64,000 bases of DNA from Amborella trichopoda (GCF_000471905.2 NW_006496119.1:1110558-1174557), one strand, 5' to 3'. Shown: positions 45,830 through 58,540, counted from the stretch's first letter. The notes: a model not told the origin generated them from the sequence alone. Made by a program: numbers and translations.

Positions 45830-47150
45830 GCTTAGCGACTCCACTGGGGTAGTCGGATCGTTCTTGTTTGACTAGTTTGTTTTTTATTTGCTTTCATCAT
45901 CTTTTCACATTCACTTATGACAGCTGGGTTCTAAAGCCCATTCATCTGGATCAGCGAATTTCTTATCCCCTTATTCGAGAGTGTCCCTAGGGAATAAGGT
46001 CCTTCGACTTCGTTCCCTGCCATCCTCTTGAGCAAAGACCCCTTGTCTAGCACCCAAGTCTTAACCTGGACTGGTGTGTGAGGGACTTAAATGTCCTTTA
46101 CTCCCCATTTCTTCGCTCTGGTTGAAATTCAACAAAGGCGCCATGCATGGGCGGCACTTATGTAGCCCCCCACAGCATGCACCCTGCCCCTGGCAAGTCA
46201 CTTACTGGTCATGTTCCTGAGGTACGCCGGAAGGCTGCCCAGTCCCTTTTTGAGAATGGCAAGCGAGATTTCATTTCTTCTATGGGTCACCATGAGGCTA
46301 CCCCCCACATTCCTATACCAGGGGTCTCTATCCCTAGAGGCTCAACATAGAGAGGTGGAAACCCCAAGGTCTCCACCCCTTTCACACAGCACAAGACTCG
46401 TGGGTCACCCACTCGAGTCACACTTTGGGGCAACCCTTCTGTTACCTCAAGTCCATGGCCAGATCCTCCACACGCCACTCATGTGCATCTAACTATTCAA
46501 GGCAACGCCATTACTGTGCCAACTTGAGTACACAGGAAACGACCTCCTCCTCCTCCTCCTCCTATGCACACACAAGAGCACCCTGTAAGGGGCATGCCTA
46601 CACCTATTCTCTTACAGACACTTGCTCGTAGTTCTCAGCCTCCTAAGGCCAGCACACCTGCACAAGCCTAGGTGGACCCTAGGTCCCTCAAGATCCTTCT
46701 TCAAGGGGCACACACACGTCACCATCTCAAGCCTTCCTTTCCTCGACTCAGGCGTCCTCATGAGGCAACCTTGCTCCTGTTCGCTCCTTCATCGATCGAG
46801 CACCTTCAACCTTGGTACTCGAAGGTTTTCCTCTAGAGTACCATCCTGAACCAACCCGAACACTTTGATCATGTCTCTGGAGCTCATAAGAGAGCTCGAG
46901 TCATGAACCTCACAGAAGCTTGAGTCTTTCATCCTCCCCAGCCCAAGATAACTCCAGTTCCTGACCCTCATCATTTACCACACCAGATGGAGACAGCTCT
47001 CTCCTGTGCAAGAAGTATTGGCCAACCATGACCCAGATAGCATTTTTGGCAAGAGGTCCATCAAAACCTCAATGCTAACCATGATAGAGGTTTATAACAT
47101 TTGACTAGGGAGGTGACCAAGGCAGTCAAAACAGCCAATTTTTGATGACC
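45830..47150 (+). other. PBS and leader of E5
   Basis: GCGACTCCACTGGGG (45,835-45,849) is the best-kept PBS in the window. The leader is homologous to 1,221-2,137 and is followed by the conserved run into gag (GATAGAGGTTTATAACAT, then GGTGACCAAGGCAGTC). Confidence 0.6.
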
Positions 47151-48775
47151 CTCTTCACCTGAATCCCTTCTACCCCCTTAAGACGATGAAGCCTGAAGAA
47201 GAGCTTTATGAGCCTTGTGTTGTGGTTACTGTCACAGAAGAAGGCCCTGCCATTCAATAACCATAGTCCAAAGACCATAGAGAACCAACCCAAATGTGAT
47301 CTACGTACAAAATTCGATTTCAATCAGGGCATGCTAACCCCTTACTGACTGACCTACCATGTCCGACCCATCAAGCTCGCAAACCTTTTATCGCCACTAA
47401 CGTTGACCTCCCTAAAGAAATAGTCAGCATAATGGCCGTAAGAGAGCCCAGTGATGTGCAGGAGGATAGCATGAACAAGTTTGAGGATATGGTGCTCATG
47501 ATGATGGAAATATTCGATCGCATTGATGCTGCATGTCAGTCTACTAGACATGAGATCAATTCCCATCACTCTGATGGTATACCTCCACAGAAGCCTCCTC
47601 TATCTACCTCGCAGGACAATTCTATCCCTCATCCGATCTCTCAGTCTGATATTGATGCTATGGTTACCCATAACCTAAAGAACAGACAAATTTCAGGTAT
47701 ACAGGGGGTGACTCCTTACTAAAGACCATAACCCTCCTATATTGATCAAATAAGAAAGGGAAGTTTCCTCTATTTAGTGGAACCACCTCCCCAAACCAGC
47801 ATATCGCCCACTTCCAGGTGGCATGTTAGGAATGGCAGCAGACAGGAGACTTCTTCTTCTCCATTTCGTTGAGACACTTGATGGCTCGGCATTTCAATGG
47901 TATGCCCGACTTCCTCCAAACTCGGTGCATACACCGGGGGAGATGGAGAAACAGTTCTATCAATGCTTCTATGAGTTCCAGAGAGAGGTTCAAACCATTG
48001 AGCTTTTCACCCAAACTCAAGACCCCGATGAGCCTGTAGATCACTTCATACCAAGATAGAGAAACTTGCCTTCCCGCCATCCTAATCTTATGCCTAAGAA
48101 GGAAGCAGTCCAAACTTGCGTGCGGAATATGCGACCTGAAATCGCTCTTCATGTCGAGGCCTCCAATCTGAGCTCCATATCAAAGTTGATCCCTAAACTA
48201 GTTCACATAGAAATTTTGTCACATCATCATGGTGCCGCATGACAACCATCTACAAGCTCAGCAAGTAATAGGGGTAAAGGTAGCTCTCGGAATAACACAC
48301 GGGGCAGCTAACAAAAAGGGGTAATTAATGCAGTCGTCTTGGTCACTAATTCAAAGAAGGCTTCCCCCCAAACCTTGGTCCTCTCTAAAGTGGTAATTGC
48401 AACAATAGTAACACTCTAGGCTGGCAAGCAACGACCGTCGTACAATAGGGTACCACCACTAGCCAACTTTGATGAGAATGATTATCTCTCAGAGCATAAG
48501 AATAAGGTCTATCCCTTTGAGAAGGAATGGGTCCCTGCGTTGTTTCAGTTCTTATTGGAGGAGAATATGATCCAGCTTTCAAAAACCAAGTTCCCCGAGC
48601 AATCTAGCCTTAACGATACGGCAAATTATTGTTGTTACCCTCGAAGGATTAATCATCCTATGGATGACTGCTACACGCTGAAGGACATCATTGAGGCCCT
48701 AATTCAGAAGGGTCAGATAAAGCTTGATGGTCATTCTCACCTCCCCATACCTAGTGGGTCAGCTTCACACTAAGC
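47151..48775 (+). pseudogene. gag polyprotein of E5 (subfamily A), truncated
   Basis: MNKFEDMVLMMMEIFDRID and NSHHSDGIPPQ lead into the core; a deletion near 47,750 removes VPFPSDY and shifts the frame. From 47823 one frame carries LDGSAFQWYARLPPNSVH, EMEKQFYQCFYEFQREVQTI and EIALHVEASN up to 48,773 with several stops. The knuckle is worn (CCYPRRINHPMDDC: Pro replaces the first His), followed by YTLKDIIEALIQKGQIKLD. The frame stops at 48,773, where LTR-type sequence begins, so the second knuckle, linker and all pol are missing. Confidence 0.75.
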
Positions 48776-49009
48776 TACCTTATCCCCAGGGAGTCGGGTT
48801 ACTGGTCATAAAGTCTCATCCTTCACCTTAGAGAGTGCCTTACTCTCTTAAAAGCCACAGCAAGGTCCACTTCTACTGGTCATCTTTCAACAGGTCACCA
48901 TTTCCACCTGAGCCCTCAGCTTGTGAATGGTCTTACCCATGTTATCCCTAGGGAGTCAGATTACCATCCACAGGCCTATTCCCCATGGAGCTCCACCTAC
49001 ATGATGATC

Positions 49010-49470
49010 CACACAACGGTCCGTGCTGCATGACCCTAAACTACACAGCCCTAATTTAGACACATGACCCTAAACTCTGCGGTCCAGACTACACGACCTT
49101 AAACTGTGGCGGAGGTCTAGTTGCAAGACATTAAACTACATGGTCCTACTTGTATGACTTTAAATTGCATAACTATGGTCCTAACTGTGCTACCTTAAAC
49201 TGCATAACCACGGTCCGAACTATATGACCCTTAAACGGAAGTGAAGGCTAATTGCACGACCTTAAACTTAGGGTCCAAACTATATGACCTTAAACCATAG
49301 TCTACGTCCTGGTCCCATGACGTTAAACTGCACAATACCATGGTCCGAACTATATGAATTTAAACAGTAGCGGAGGTCAAGTTGCACGACATTAAACTTC
49401 ATGGTCCTGTTGTATGAATTTAAAACTGAATAACCACCATCCAACTATATGACCTTAAAACCATAGTGCA
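49010..49470 (+). repeat. GACCTTAAAC tandem array in LTR5
   Basis: These are the same ~30-bp units as in LTR2 and LTR3, about fifteen copies with indels, broken near 49,470 and briefly resumed at 49,660-49,750. Confidence 0.75.
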
Positions 49471-50163
49471 CGTCTCACCCATGCTCACAAAATGGAGAAC
49501 CATCTCATCATCTATACTCGTTATAAGTTAGTGGGTCACCATTGTCCACTCACCATTCATACATTACCCATCTCTCATGGGCAGCCTCGAGCCATCTCTC
49601 CAAGTGAGCAAACCACCACCATACTCACTCCATGGCTTTCATAGACTCCATCACCATTACGGTTCAGTTGTATGACCTTAAACCATAGTGCACATCCAGG
49701 CTACATGACGTTAAACTATTTCACATGGGTCCCGAAGGCATGACCTTAAACATGGCCTCACAAAAAAAAAAAAACAATAAGAGAAAAGAAGTAACGAGTA
49801 TGGTGTATACCTGAACAAGGGAACGCTATGAGTAAAAACGATGAATGGGCATGGTCACGAAACCATCAGTAAAAGAGTTCCGTGAATAAAAAAATGGGCA
49901 TGGTGAAGACCCAAAGGGCATCGTGAGTAAAAATGGACAAAAAGGGTGGACCTGCCTGAAAGGTCATGGGTAAAAGAGCCCCAAAATAAAAATAAAAATG
50001 TTGTTGAAAACCGTCTCTACGGCGCCGCTTCCCAAGTTCAAGTGAAAACCGTAAAGGACAATTAGACTAATAAACAGGATGATGCAACATTCACTTCCAC
50101 AGATGACTTCAACTAGCGTCGTCACGACGTCCAACAGGGTGTAGACGTTAAAATCATCCCTAG

Positions 50164-50500
50164 ACATTCCTTCTTCAGTCCTGGGTGAGAAGGTAGCCCA
50201 GTCAACGTCCTTCTCCAGTCTTGGGTGAATAGCTAACCCAATCGACACCCTTCTCCAGTCTTAGGTGAATAGGTAGCCCAGTTAACATCCTTCTTCAGTC
50301 TTGGGTGAATAGGTAGCCCAGTCGACATCCTTCTTCAGTCTTAGGTGAATAGGTAGCCCAGTCGACATCCTTCTCCAGTCCTACATGAATAGGTGGCCCA
50401 CTAGACATCCTTCTTCAGTCCTGGGTTAACAGGTAGCACAGTCCGAATCCTTCTTTAATCTGGGTGACAACGTAGCCCAATCATTATCCTTCTTCAATGA
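50164..50500 (+). repeat. 40-bp tandem array, about 8 units
   Basis: The unit is CCTTCTTCAGTCTTGGGTGA followed by ATAGGTAGCCCAGTCGACAT. The units are contiguous with no spacers, with about 5-20% differences between them. It is followed directly by the 48-bp array. Confidence 0.9.
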
Positions 50501-50890
50501 CCTTCTTCCCATGCATGGAGTATGCATGCCATCTTATTCTCTTATGGACCTTCTCCCCATGCATGGAGTATGCATGCCTTCTTTTTCCATTATGGACCTT
50601 CTCCCCATGCATGGAGTATGCATGCCTTCTTTTTCTCTTATAGACCTTCTCCCCATGCATGGAGTGTGCATGCCTTCTTCTTCTCTTATCGACCTACTCC
50701 CCATGCATGGAGTGTGCATGCCTTCTTCTCATATCTACCTTCTCCCCATGCATGGAGTGTGCATGGCTTCTTCTTCTCTTATGGACCTTCTCCCCATGCA
50801 TGGAGTATGCATGGCTTCTTCTTCTCTTATGGACCTTCTCCCCATGGATGAAATGTGCATGCCCTCTCCTTTTTCTATTATAGACACCTC
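50501..50890 (+). repeat. 48-bp tandem array, 8 units, with paired ATGCAT
   Basis: Unit starts (ATGCATGGAG) are at 50511, 50559, 50607, 50655, 50703, 50748, 50796 and 50844: 48 bp apart except one 45-bp step. Each unit carries two ATGCAT-type palindromes about 5 bp apart. Since 48 is divisible by three, both strands show open frames with a 16-residue repeat (MHGVCMPSSSLMDLLP); these are judged artefacts. Confidence 0.92.
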
Positions 50891-52613
50891 TCTCCATGAG
50901 GCTAGGTGACAAAGTAGCCCAGTTATCATCATTCCAAGGGAGAAACTAACAAAGCCAGGGTGGAACCTGCTAGAGACTTTAGCTCTTCTAGCCGACACGA
51001 CCAGACCTTCGAGATCGGCTAATAGAACATGCCCTAGACTGGACTCGATATGCGAGACTAGTAGTGGTACTCTGATCGTCAAAAGCAAACATGGTGTAGC
51101 AGCAAACAAACATCACCAAAAAAGTCTCTTCTCCCCTGAAAGTCTTCACGGACAGACCCACGAATAATGCAACCCTACGTCTGAGTAGCCTATTTACACC
51201 ATTACGTGAATCTCCTCGGTGTTCACGTGGTCCTGTGGCTAGGAAGGAAAAAAGTAAAGCCGAAGGAAAATTTCTGAATGATTGTCCTTCTCGCTTCCCT
51301 TGAAGCACAAAATTTGGTGGGGCAAGCTGTTTGAACATATTTTTCATCATCTTGGTCCCTGGTGGGAAGTAAGTCAATAAAGCCTACAAAATAGTGTAAA
51401 ATTCCTGATAGTCTCATAATGGCCTTAGAATTGCTCAAGGTCATCTTCAGCACTTCAAAAGACTACCTATCAAGTTTCATCATGATAAAAATGTCTAAGG
51501 AAGTGAACACAAAGAAACAGTTTTTAGAAAATTGGCCACTAGCACCCTAAAACGGACCCTATAACTCGAGCTACATTTTTGGTGTCTCAAATCACTGTGG
51601 GACCACTTCCATCTGACATGGTCGACAACCCCAATGGGCCAAGTTTCGGCTTGATCAAACACTCCATAACAAAGATATGAGCAAAACATTGAAACAAGAG
51701 AGGCTGCACACTATTCCCGTATGGCCTCACTACACCAAAACCCCAATAAAGGTGGCTATTTTTACAGTCATGATAAGTCACTTTCAGGTTCCATAAATTC
51801 CAAGTCAGATCGCTCCCAAATTTGGTGAGCGTATTTGTCTCATCAAGACGAACAATTCAATATGTGGCACGCCCGGAGACGATATCCGAGCAGGGAGAAG
51901 AGCTAGAGAGAAGTTGCTGATCTGTAAAGAAGTTATGAAAAATTCAGCAACGACACGCCTCGCTCGATGAAGCAAATCACGACGCTCGAACAACGTATCG
52001 ATGCAAAAACAGTTCCATTATGTGCGTAAGGTTCAAGGGGCTATCATTGGACCATACCACGTACATGATGGATGGTCAAATTTTATGCATGAAGCCGATG
52101 AAGTTACTGAAATTTCGGTCGCCGAATTCCAGATTGCGGCCAAAACTCAAAAGTTGCGAAATCTTCGTTCGAGCTTCAAATCGCGTTCCAATTGTTGCCA
52201 CGTGATTGTGATGACATGCTTAGTGCGTTACGATGATAAAATCACAGAAAACAGTTAAGGAAACATCACACTATTGATCTGAAGGTTCCAAGATTCAAAC
52301 AAATTTTAAGTCTCGTGACTCAAAACCATGATTCATGGCTCAAAGTTGTTACTAAAACGATCGTCATATCGAGTCCTACAAGAAAACAATAATATTTTGA
52401 ATAAACGGGCAATAGAACAGCCCCGGGTCAGCCATAGAAGATCACACAAGTTTTCATGCAGCTATATGGACTGTTATAGAATTCCACACATTGTTAAGCA
52501 GAGGCAAAACAATCCTTTTGCACTCATTTTTAGAATTTCTTTTAATTCAATTAAATCTTAATTTTTAGCAATTAGGTCTAATTTTGATCAATCCACCCAT
52601 GTTTGGGGACAAC

Positions 52614-52623
52614 TATATATAAA
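52614..52623 (+). promoter_or_regulatory. TATA box of LTR5
   Basis: TATATATAAA occurs in the CCACCCATGTTTGGGGACAA context shared with LTR1 and LTR2. No AATAAA follows at the usual place. Confidence 0.55.
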
Positions 52624-52928
52624 CAAGCACTGCCTCATTCTACAAACACACACGCCCCCCACAAAAGCCCTAGGGCCTTCAGTTGATTTTTAGAAGATTG
52701 AATAGCATGTTCAATTCCTTGCTTGAGCCTGTGAGTACGTCTTGGAGAGAGAGAGGAGAGAGAAAAAAAGGGCTGGTACCCTTCATGCAGGAAACTTTCT
52801 CTTTTCTCCCCTCTCTCTCTTTCTCTTTCTTATCTCTCCTTCTCTCTCTCCTTTCTCTCTCTCCTTTCTCTCTCTTCTTATCTCTCTCTTCTTTTTCTCT
52901 CATCCCTCTTTCTCTCTCTTTGTCTTCC

Positions 52929-53540
52929 AGTCTGTGAGACCTAACATCGGTTGGTTTTCTCTCTATTCGTCTACCAGTCCGCGAGACCTAGCGTCGATTA
53001 GCTCTCTCTCTAATACTCTATCAGACGGTGAGATCTAGCAACGATTGGTCTTCTCACTCTTTGTCTATCAGTCGGCGAGACCTAGTGCCGGTTGGTTTTC
53101 TCTCTATTCGTCTACCAGTCGACGAGACCTAGTGCCTGTTGGTTCTTTCTTTATTCCTTTATCTGTCGGTGAGACCTAGCGTCGATTTGTCTTCTCCCTC
53201 TTCATCTATCAGTCAACGAGACCTAGCACCAGTTGGTTTTCTCTCTCTTCCTCTATCAGTCGGTAAGACCTAGCACCGGTTGGTCTTCTCCCTCTTCCTC
53301 TGTCAGTTGGCGAGATCTAGCACTGGTTGGTCTTCTCTCTCTTCATCTATCAGTCGACGAGACCTCACTCCAGTTGGTTTCCTCTCTCTTTGTCTATCAA
53401 TCGGTAAGACTTAACATCGGTTGGTTTTCTCTCTGTTCTTTTTCCCATCGATGAGGACTAACACTGGTTGTCTTTTCTCTCTTCACCAGTCAGTGAGGCC
53501 TAGCGCCAGTTGGTTTATTCCCTCTCTGCTTCTGTCAGAT
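52929..53540 (+). repeat. 47-bp tandem array in LTR5, about 13 units
   Basis: GAGACC-type landmarks fall at 53077, 53124, 53171, 53218, 53265 and 53312, exactly 47 bp apart. The unit is CAGTCGGCGAGACCTAGC, then GCCGGTTGGTCTTC and a CT-rich filler. It is the same family as 44,942-45,430. Confidence 0.9.
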
Positions 53541-54410
53541 GGCGAGAGTAACCGCCACTTGGTTCCCTTTCTGTCTTCTCATCTGACACAATCGGTAAAG
53601 CCTAGCATCGACTACTTCCTCTCTCTCCCATCTCCTGAAACAATTGGCTATGTCTAACGCAGACTGCATCTCCTCTTCCTTCTTCTCTCTCCTTCCATTT
53701 ATCCCCTTCTTCTCCTTAACCAATCCTCTGCTGCTCTCTCGTTCGACCAAGAGGGATCGAAGTTAGCATCGCATGACAGTCCTGTCGTCTAGCCGTAATG
53801 TTGTTGCATCAGGTTCGCTTGGCCAACTTTACTGCGACGACAGATCAATAATCGTGCCTAACTAGTCGATATCGACAATAACTTCTAGTAGCGATCTCGT
53901 GATCAGGTCTCAGTTACCGAGCACGTTTTGCCACCACATTATGTCAATTATCCACCAACCTAGTTATTGCCCTGACCTTCTCGCTTGGTCGAATCTTTCC
54001 CTCCCCTTGTCTTTCATTTTTCTTTTTGAATATGCATGCTTGCATACGTTCATAAAAAAGGAAAAGGGTGAGGCTTGACCCACCTATCCCATAACCTTTG
54101 CCATATATGTGGGTGATTGCAGAAATTAGAAAATAAGAAGAATATGAGCCAAGGGAGGCGATTCTGAACTAGTTTCATTACTGGGGGGCTTTCTTTGTCA
54201 TCAAAGAGGGTGCTCGTGCAAGTCAGCCCGAGTAAGTCCCGAACCCACCTTTTAAATTCTTCTCTCATCGGTTGGTAACACCTGCCCCGATTTTCGAACG
54301 AGGTTTCCGAGAGAGCGATCTCACGAACGTCCCGGGTCTTCCCTGAAACCTGAGATGCGAGCTGCCCGATCCACGAGGGATTTGGAGGGAAACATCAAGG
54401 TACCTAACCA

Positions 54411-54944
54411 ATGTTCTCTCACCCTAGACTCGGGCCTTCTCATGACTCAATCCTGCTCCAGCCCACTCCTCCTTCATCGAGCAAGCACCTTCAGCCTTGG
54501 CACACAAAAGTTTTCCCCTAGAAGACCATCCTAAACCAGCCCTGTCACTTTGGTCGTGTCTCTGGAGCTCAAAAGAGAGCTCAAGGCATTGACTTGATGG
54601 AAGATCGAGTCCTTCATCCTCCCCAGCCCAAGATGACTCCAGTTCCTGGCCCTCATCCATTGCCGCACCTGATTGAGACAGCCCTCTCCTGTGCAAGAAG
54701 AGCTGACCAGCCACGACCAATATCGTAGTTTTGGCACGAGGTCCACAAATCCTCAAAGCTAAATGCGATAGAGTTCTATAAATTTTGACTAGGGGGTGAC
54801 CTAGGCAGTCAAAACAACCAATTATGACAACCCTTTTCACCTGAATCCCTTCTACCTCCTTCAGACGATGAAGCCTGAAGAAGAGCTCCATGAGCCCTGT
54901 ATTATGGTTACTGTTGTAGAAGAAGGCTCAACCACTCAGCAGCC
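54411..54944 (+). other. Leader remnant of E6 (PBS deleted)
   Basis: Directly after the LTR terminus the sequence continues as the equivalent of 46,725-47,150, so PBS and the first ~0.9 kb of leader are lost. Small frames on both strands are unsupported. Confidence 0.55.
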
Positions 54945-56700
54945 ATGGTCCCAAGACCGTCGAGAACCGGTCCAAATGCGATCAGTATACAAGAGTCGAG
55001 TTTAGTCAAAGCATGCTGCCCCCTGCTGACTGACCTACCACGTACAACCTGTCAAGTTTGCAAGCCCTCAGTTGCCACTAACGTTGACCTCCATAGAGAA
55101 ACGGTCAACATAATGGTTGTAAGTGAGCCCAGTGATGATCAAGAAGAGCGCATGAACAAGTTTGAGAATATGGTGGGCTCGATGATGGAAAAGATTGATT
55201 GTATCGACGTCACATGCTAGTTGGCTAACCATGAGGTCAAATCCCATCACTTTGATGGTGGACCTCCACGGCAACCCCCTCCTTCTACCTCACAAGACAA
55301 TTCAGTCCCTCATCCCATCTCTCAGACAGACATTGGCGCTATGGTCACCCATAGCCTAAAGAATAGACAAATCCCTGGGATATAGGGTGAAACGCCTTAT
55401 CCAAGGCCATACCCCTTGTATATTGATCAGGTCCCATTTCCGTCAGATTATAGCAAAGGGAAGTGTCCTTTATTCAACAAAACCACATCCCCAAACCAGT
55501 ATATTGCCCACTTCAAGGGAGCATGTCGAGAAATAGTGACTGACGGGAGATGTCTTCTCCGACAGTTCGTTGGGACCCTTGATAGCCCAGCATTTCAATG
55601 GTATGCCCGACTTCCTCCAAAGTCAGTGCATACATGGGAGGAGATGGAGAAATTGTTCTATCAATGCTTCTAGGAGGTCAAGAGAGAGGTTCAAACCATC
55701 GAACTTCTCACCCTAACTCAAGACCCCAATGAGCTCATGGATCAGTTCATATCAAGATGGAGAAATTTGGCTTCCCTCCATCCTAATCCTATGCCTGAGA
55801 AGGAAGTAGTCCAAACATGCGTGTGAAACATGCGACCCGAGATCGCTTTACATGTCAAGGCCTCTAATCCGACCTCCATGTCTGAGTTGATCTCTAAATA
55901 AGTTTGCATATAAAGTTTATCACACCATCATGAAGGGAAACGATAACCATTTACAAGCTTAGCAAACAACCAGGGCAATGGTAGCTCTCGAAATAACACA
56001 CGGGGCAGCCAACAGAAAAGGGTAATCAGTGCAGCCGTTATGGTCACTTATTCAAAGAAGGCTCCCTCCCAAACTTTGGACCTCTTTAAAGGGGTAAGCA
56101 CGACAAATGTAACACCCCAGTCTGGCAAACAACAACAGCCGAATAATCGTGTACCCCCACCAACCAACCTTGATCGGGGCGATTATTTCACCAGGCATAA
56201 GAACAAGGTCTATCCCTTCCAGATGGAATGGGTCCCTGTGCTATTCCGGTTCTTATTGGAACAGAATATGATTCATCGTCCAGAAGCTAAGTTCCCCAAG
56301 CAACCTGGCCTTAACACTCAAGCGAATTATTGTGCCTACCATCGGAGGATCAATCATTCCACAGATGACTGTTATTTGGGGCAGCCGAGGCCTCCCATGC
56401 CGTAATCATCGAAGAGGAAGACGAAATGCCAGGTATCCTTTACGCCTTCTTCATTATAATGCTTCAAGAGGGGACTGAAGATCGTTGGTGCCTATACCAT
56501 GAGATAAGAGGCCATTACTTGTCAAAATGTACAAGTTTCCTTGAAATATTTGCAAATAACATGCGGGAGTGTCAAGAGATTTACAATCTCCCCGTAAGTG
56601 ATCCCGAACTCATGCCTCTATCGGAGCAAGAAGATCTCTTAAAGCAGGACCTTCCTATCAATGACTCGGACTCCGCTGAATCCTCAACTGCTTAGGCATG
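54945..56700 (+). pseudogene. gag polyprotein of E6 (subfamily A)
   Basis: One frame (54945-56405) holds most of gag, with stops near 55220, 55383, 55673, 55826 and 55900. It carries EERMNKFENMVGSMMEKIDC, then PYPLYIDQVPFPSDYSKG, FVGTLDSPAFQWYARLPPKS, EEMEKLFYQCF and REVQTIELLTLTQDP. The knuckle CAYHRRINHSTDDC (56,332-56,373) is intact. A deletion right after it removes the TLKDIIEAL segment. A second knuckle, WCLYHEIRGHYLSKC, follows in another frame (about 56,482-56,530). Confidence 0.85.
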
Positions 56701-57350
56701 GATAGGTTACCATGGCCAAAGAAGACACAAGTCCTTAAGGGGAGAAGCAGTTTGCCAAGCTAGAGTTGTTCTCTAGCCCAGTGAGAACCCACAGTTGAGC
56801 AAGAATTTGTCAAGCCCCTTCCTCCACTGTCAACTTTACTGAACTTCATCCCTGGCACGATCCTTCTTCCTTCTTCATCCTAACAAGAAGATGTTTCTGT
56901 GCCATCTTCCACTCAGCACACGTCCAATGAAGGTGGCGACATTAACAGCACTCCCCAACGGTCTAAGCAAGGGAAAGACCTAAAAGACCCCCTGCACCTG
57001 TCCAACCTTGGTGATGACGTAAAACGCTACCCAGATTGGTCTGATGAGGGGAACGACCGTAAAAGTCCCCCACCTTCATACACTTCTCCTTCTTCTTCTC
57101 TTGCTTCTCCTTCTCCCTCTTTTACATCCCCTACAGATACAACCTTGATATGCCTAGACTTCGAGGCTCTCGAGCAAGAATTTGAAGGAATCAATATAAG
57201 CAGAACGTAGTGGAAACGATTGAGAAAGACCTTGGCACAGGCACCAGGATTCCTAATAGTTGCTGATGCCCTGGCAGCTAAAGCCATGGTAGAGCCACCT
57301 TCTTTAAAGAAGCACAAGAAGTAGAAGCTAAATAAACTCCAGTGGAACCC
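56701..57350 (+). pseudogene. gag-protease linker of E6 with SNxGDDxKSxP repeats
   Basis: Frame 56899-57210 shows TSNEGGDINSTPQRSKQGKD, LSNLGDDVKRYPDWSDEGND, then a Ser/Pro-rich run and LDFEALEQEFEGINISRT. The repeat is shared with E1, E3 and E4. LDFEALEQEFEGI is also recognisable in E3 and E1. The function is unknown. Confidence 0.6.
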
Positions 57351-58540
57351 TGAGCCTGACTTTGAGCAGAGACTATGAGAATCAAATGGGCAAAGCTCCT
57401 ATTCTCAGGGAGCTTGCCACATGGTGCAAATTTCAAGAGCAATTTGCAGGGCAGATAAATCTCATATCAGGGAGGACGCTGCAGCGTCCACCATAGAAGT
57501 CGGGCACCTTGAAGTTCCCCAGTCTTCCACTGCCCCCTAATCCAAAGACTAGTATGCATATCTTACAGCTCCCCGGGCTCCTCCCTAATCTCTATACTTC
57601 AAACAATGCACCTATTCTCCAATTCCATTGGACCCCTTTGATCCCATTACACTCAGTCTCTTTCAAAACCTCAAACTTTTGTTACTCAAACCAAGCCCGT
57701 TGTGCAATTAAGTCAACCAGCAAGCCAAAATAAACCTTTTCTACCCAAACCTGCTCCTCAGCTCAACATGCCACTGAAATAAGTGGCAGGACCAGGAGCA
57801 CAAGGCATTGATCAAGAAAACGTGAAATATGATGTGATAGGGCATTTATGGAAACTTTCGGCTCTTCTCCATATCTACGACGCCCCTCATGATATTGAAG
57901 GAATACCGGATGGCTTTTGTTCAAAAGCTCTCTAACGCAGAAGTGTACAAAACCGAAGCAGAACCTATTAAGGTCGACCTGACAATTTTTGAAGGATGTG
58001 TGCCAATCACCTTTTCAGAGGATGATCTACAGTTGGGGGAAAAATTTCATAATCGCCCTCTATTTGTTACTGGTAATTACATGTATGCCCCATCAACCAA
58101 ATTATGTTAGATGGAGGGTCGGCAGTCAACCTTTTTCCAAGGACGATCATTACTCAATTAGGTTTGGGGTTAGCAAATCTTACCCCGACCCACGTCACAG
58201 TTCAAGGGTTTAACTAATCAGGAGAGAAGACAGCTGGCATGGTACGCCTTCATTTTAAGATCGGTGAGCTGAACGATTATGCTCAGTTTCATGTAATCAA
58301 CATCGATACTTCCTACAATATTGTCTTCGGTCGTCCATGGATCCATGACCAGGGGGTGGTTCCATCAATATTACACTAATGTATCAAGTATAGCCGAGAC
58401 GGGAGACAGCATATGGTTTATGCTGACAAAAGACTGTTCCCTGTGGCCAAAACTCACTATGCTAATGCTAAATATTACTTCACGGATCTGGCATCGCCTT
58501 AGAAGCCAAACGATGGAGGTCACAAGTCTACAATCAAGAT
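57351..58540 (+). pseudogene. Protease region of E6
   Basis: 57,815-57,990 encodes YDVIGHLWKLSALLHIYDAP and onward, which resembles the HLKKIPALL segment found before protease in Tat elements. Then ITFSEDDLQLGEKFHNRPLF, and the aspartic-protease signature LDGGSAVNLFP with DGGS at 58110-58121, reached by a one-base shift. NIVFGRPWIH (GRPW at 58329-58340) is the second conserved block. One stop falls between the two blocks, with more after them. The enzyme would cut the gag(-pol) precursor. This is the only protease seen in the window. Confidence 0.7.

Larger units (their letters stand above)
48776..54410 (+). repeat. LTR5 (subfamily A), shared by E5 and E6, about 5.6 kb
   Basis: In order: ATCCCC blocks (48,790-49,000), a GACCTTAAAC array (49,010-49,470), a stretch shared with LTR2 (49,570-51,375), within it a 40-bp array and a 48-bp array not seen in LTR2, the U3 core (51,375-52,610), TATA, GA/CT tracts (52,744-52,925), a 47-bp array (52,929-53,540) and U5 ending ACCTAACCA at 54,410. 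The left boundary is approximate. Frames in it come from repeats. Confidence 0.7.

Noticed and set aside
50164..50890. Possible CRISPR-like array
   Set aside because: The units are contiguous, without spacers, in a eukaryotic LTR; plain tandem repeats explain them.
50511..50912. Repeat proteins with a 16-residue unit on both strands
   Set aside because: The frame is open only because the 48-bp satellite unit is divisible by three; there is no start context, no homolog and no counterpart in LTR2.
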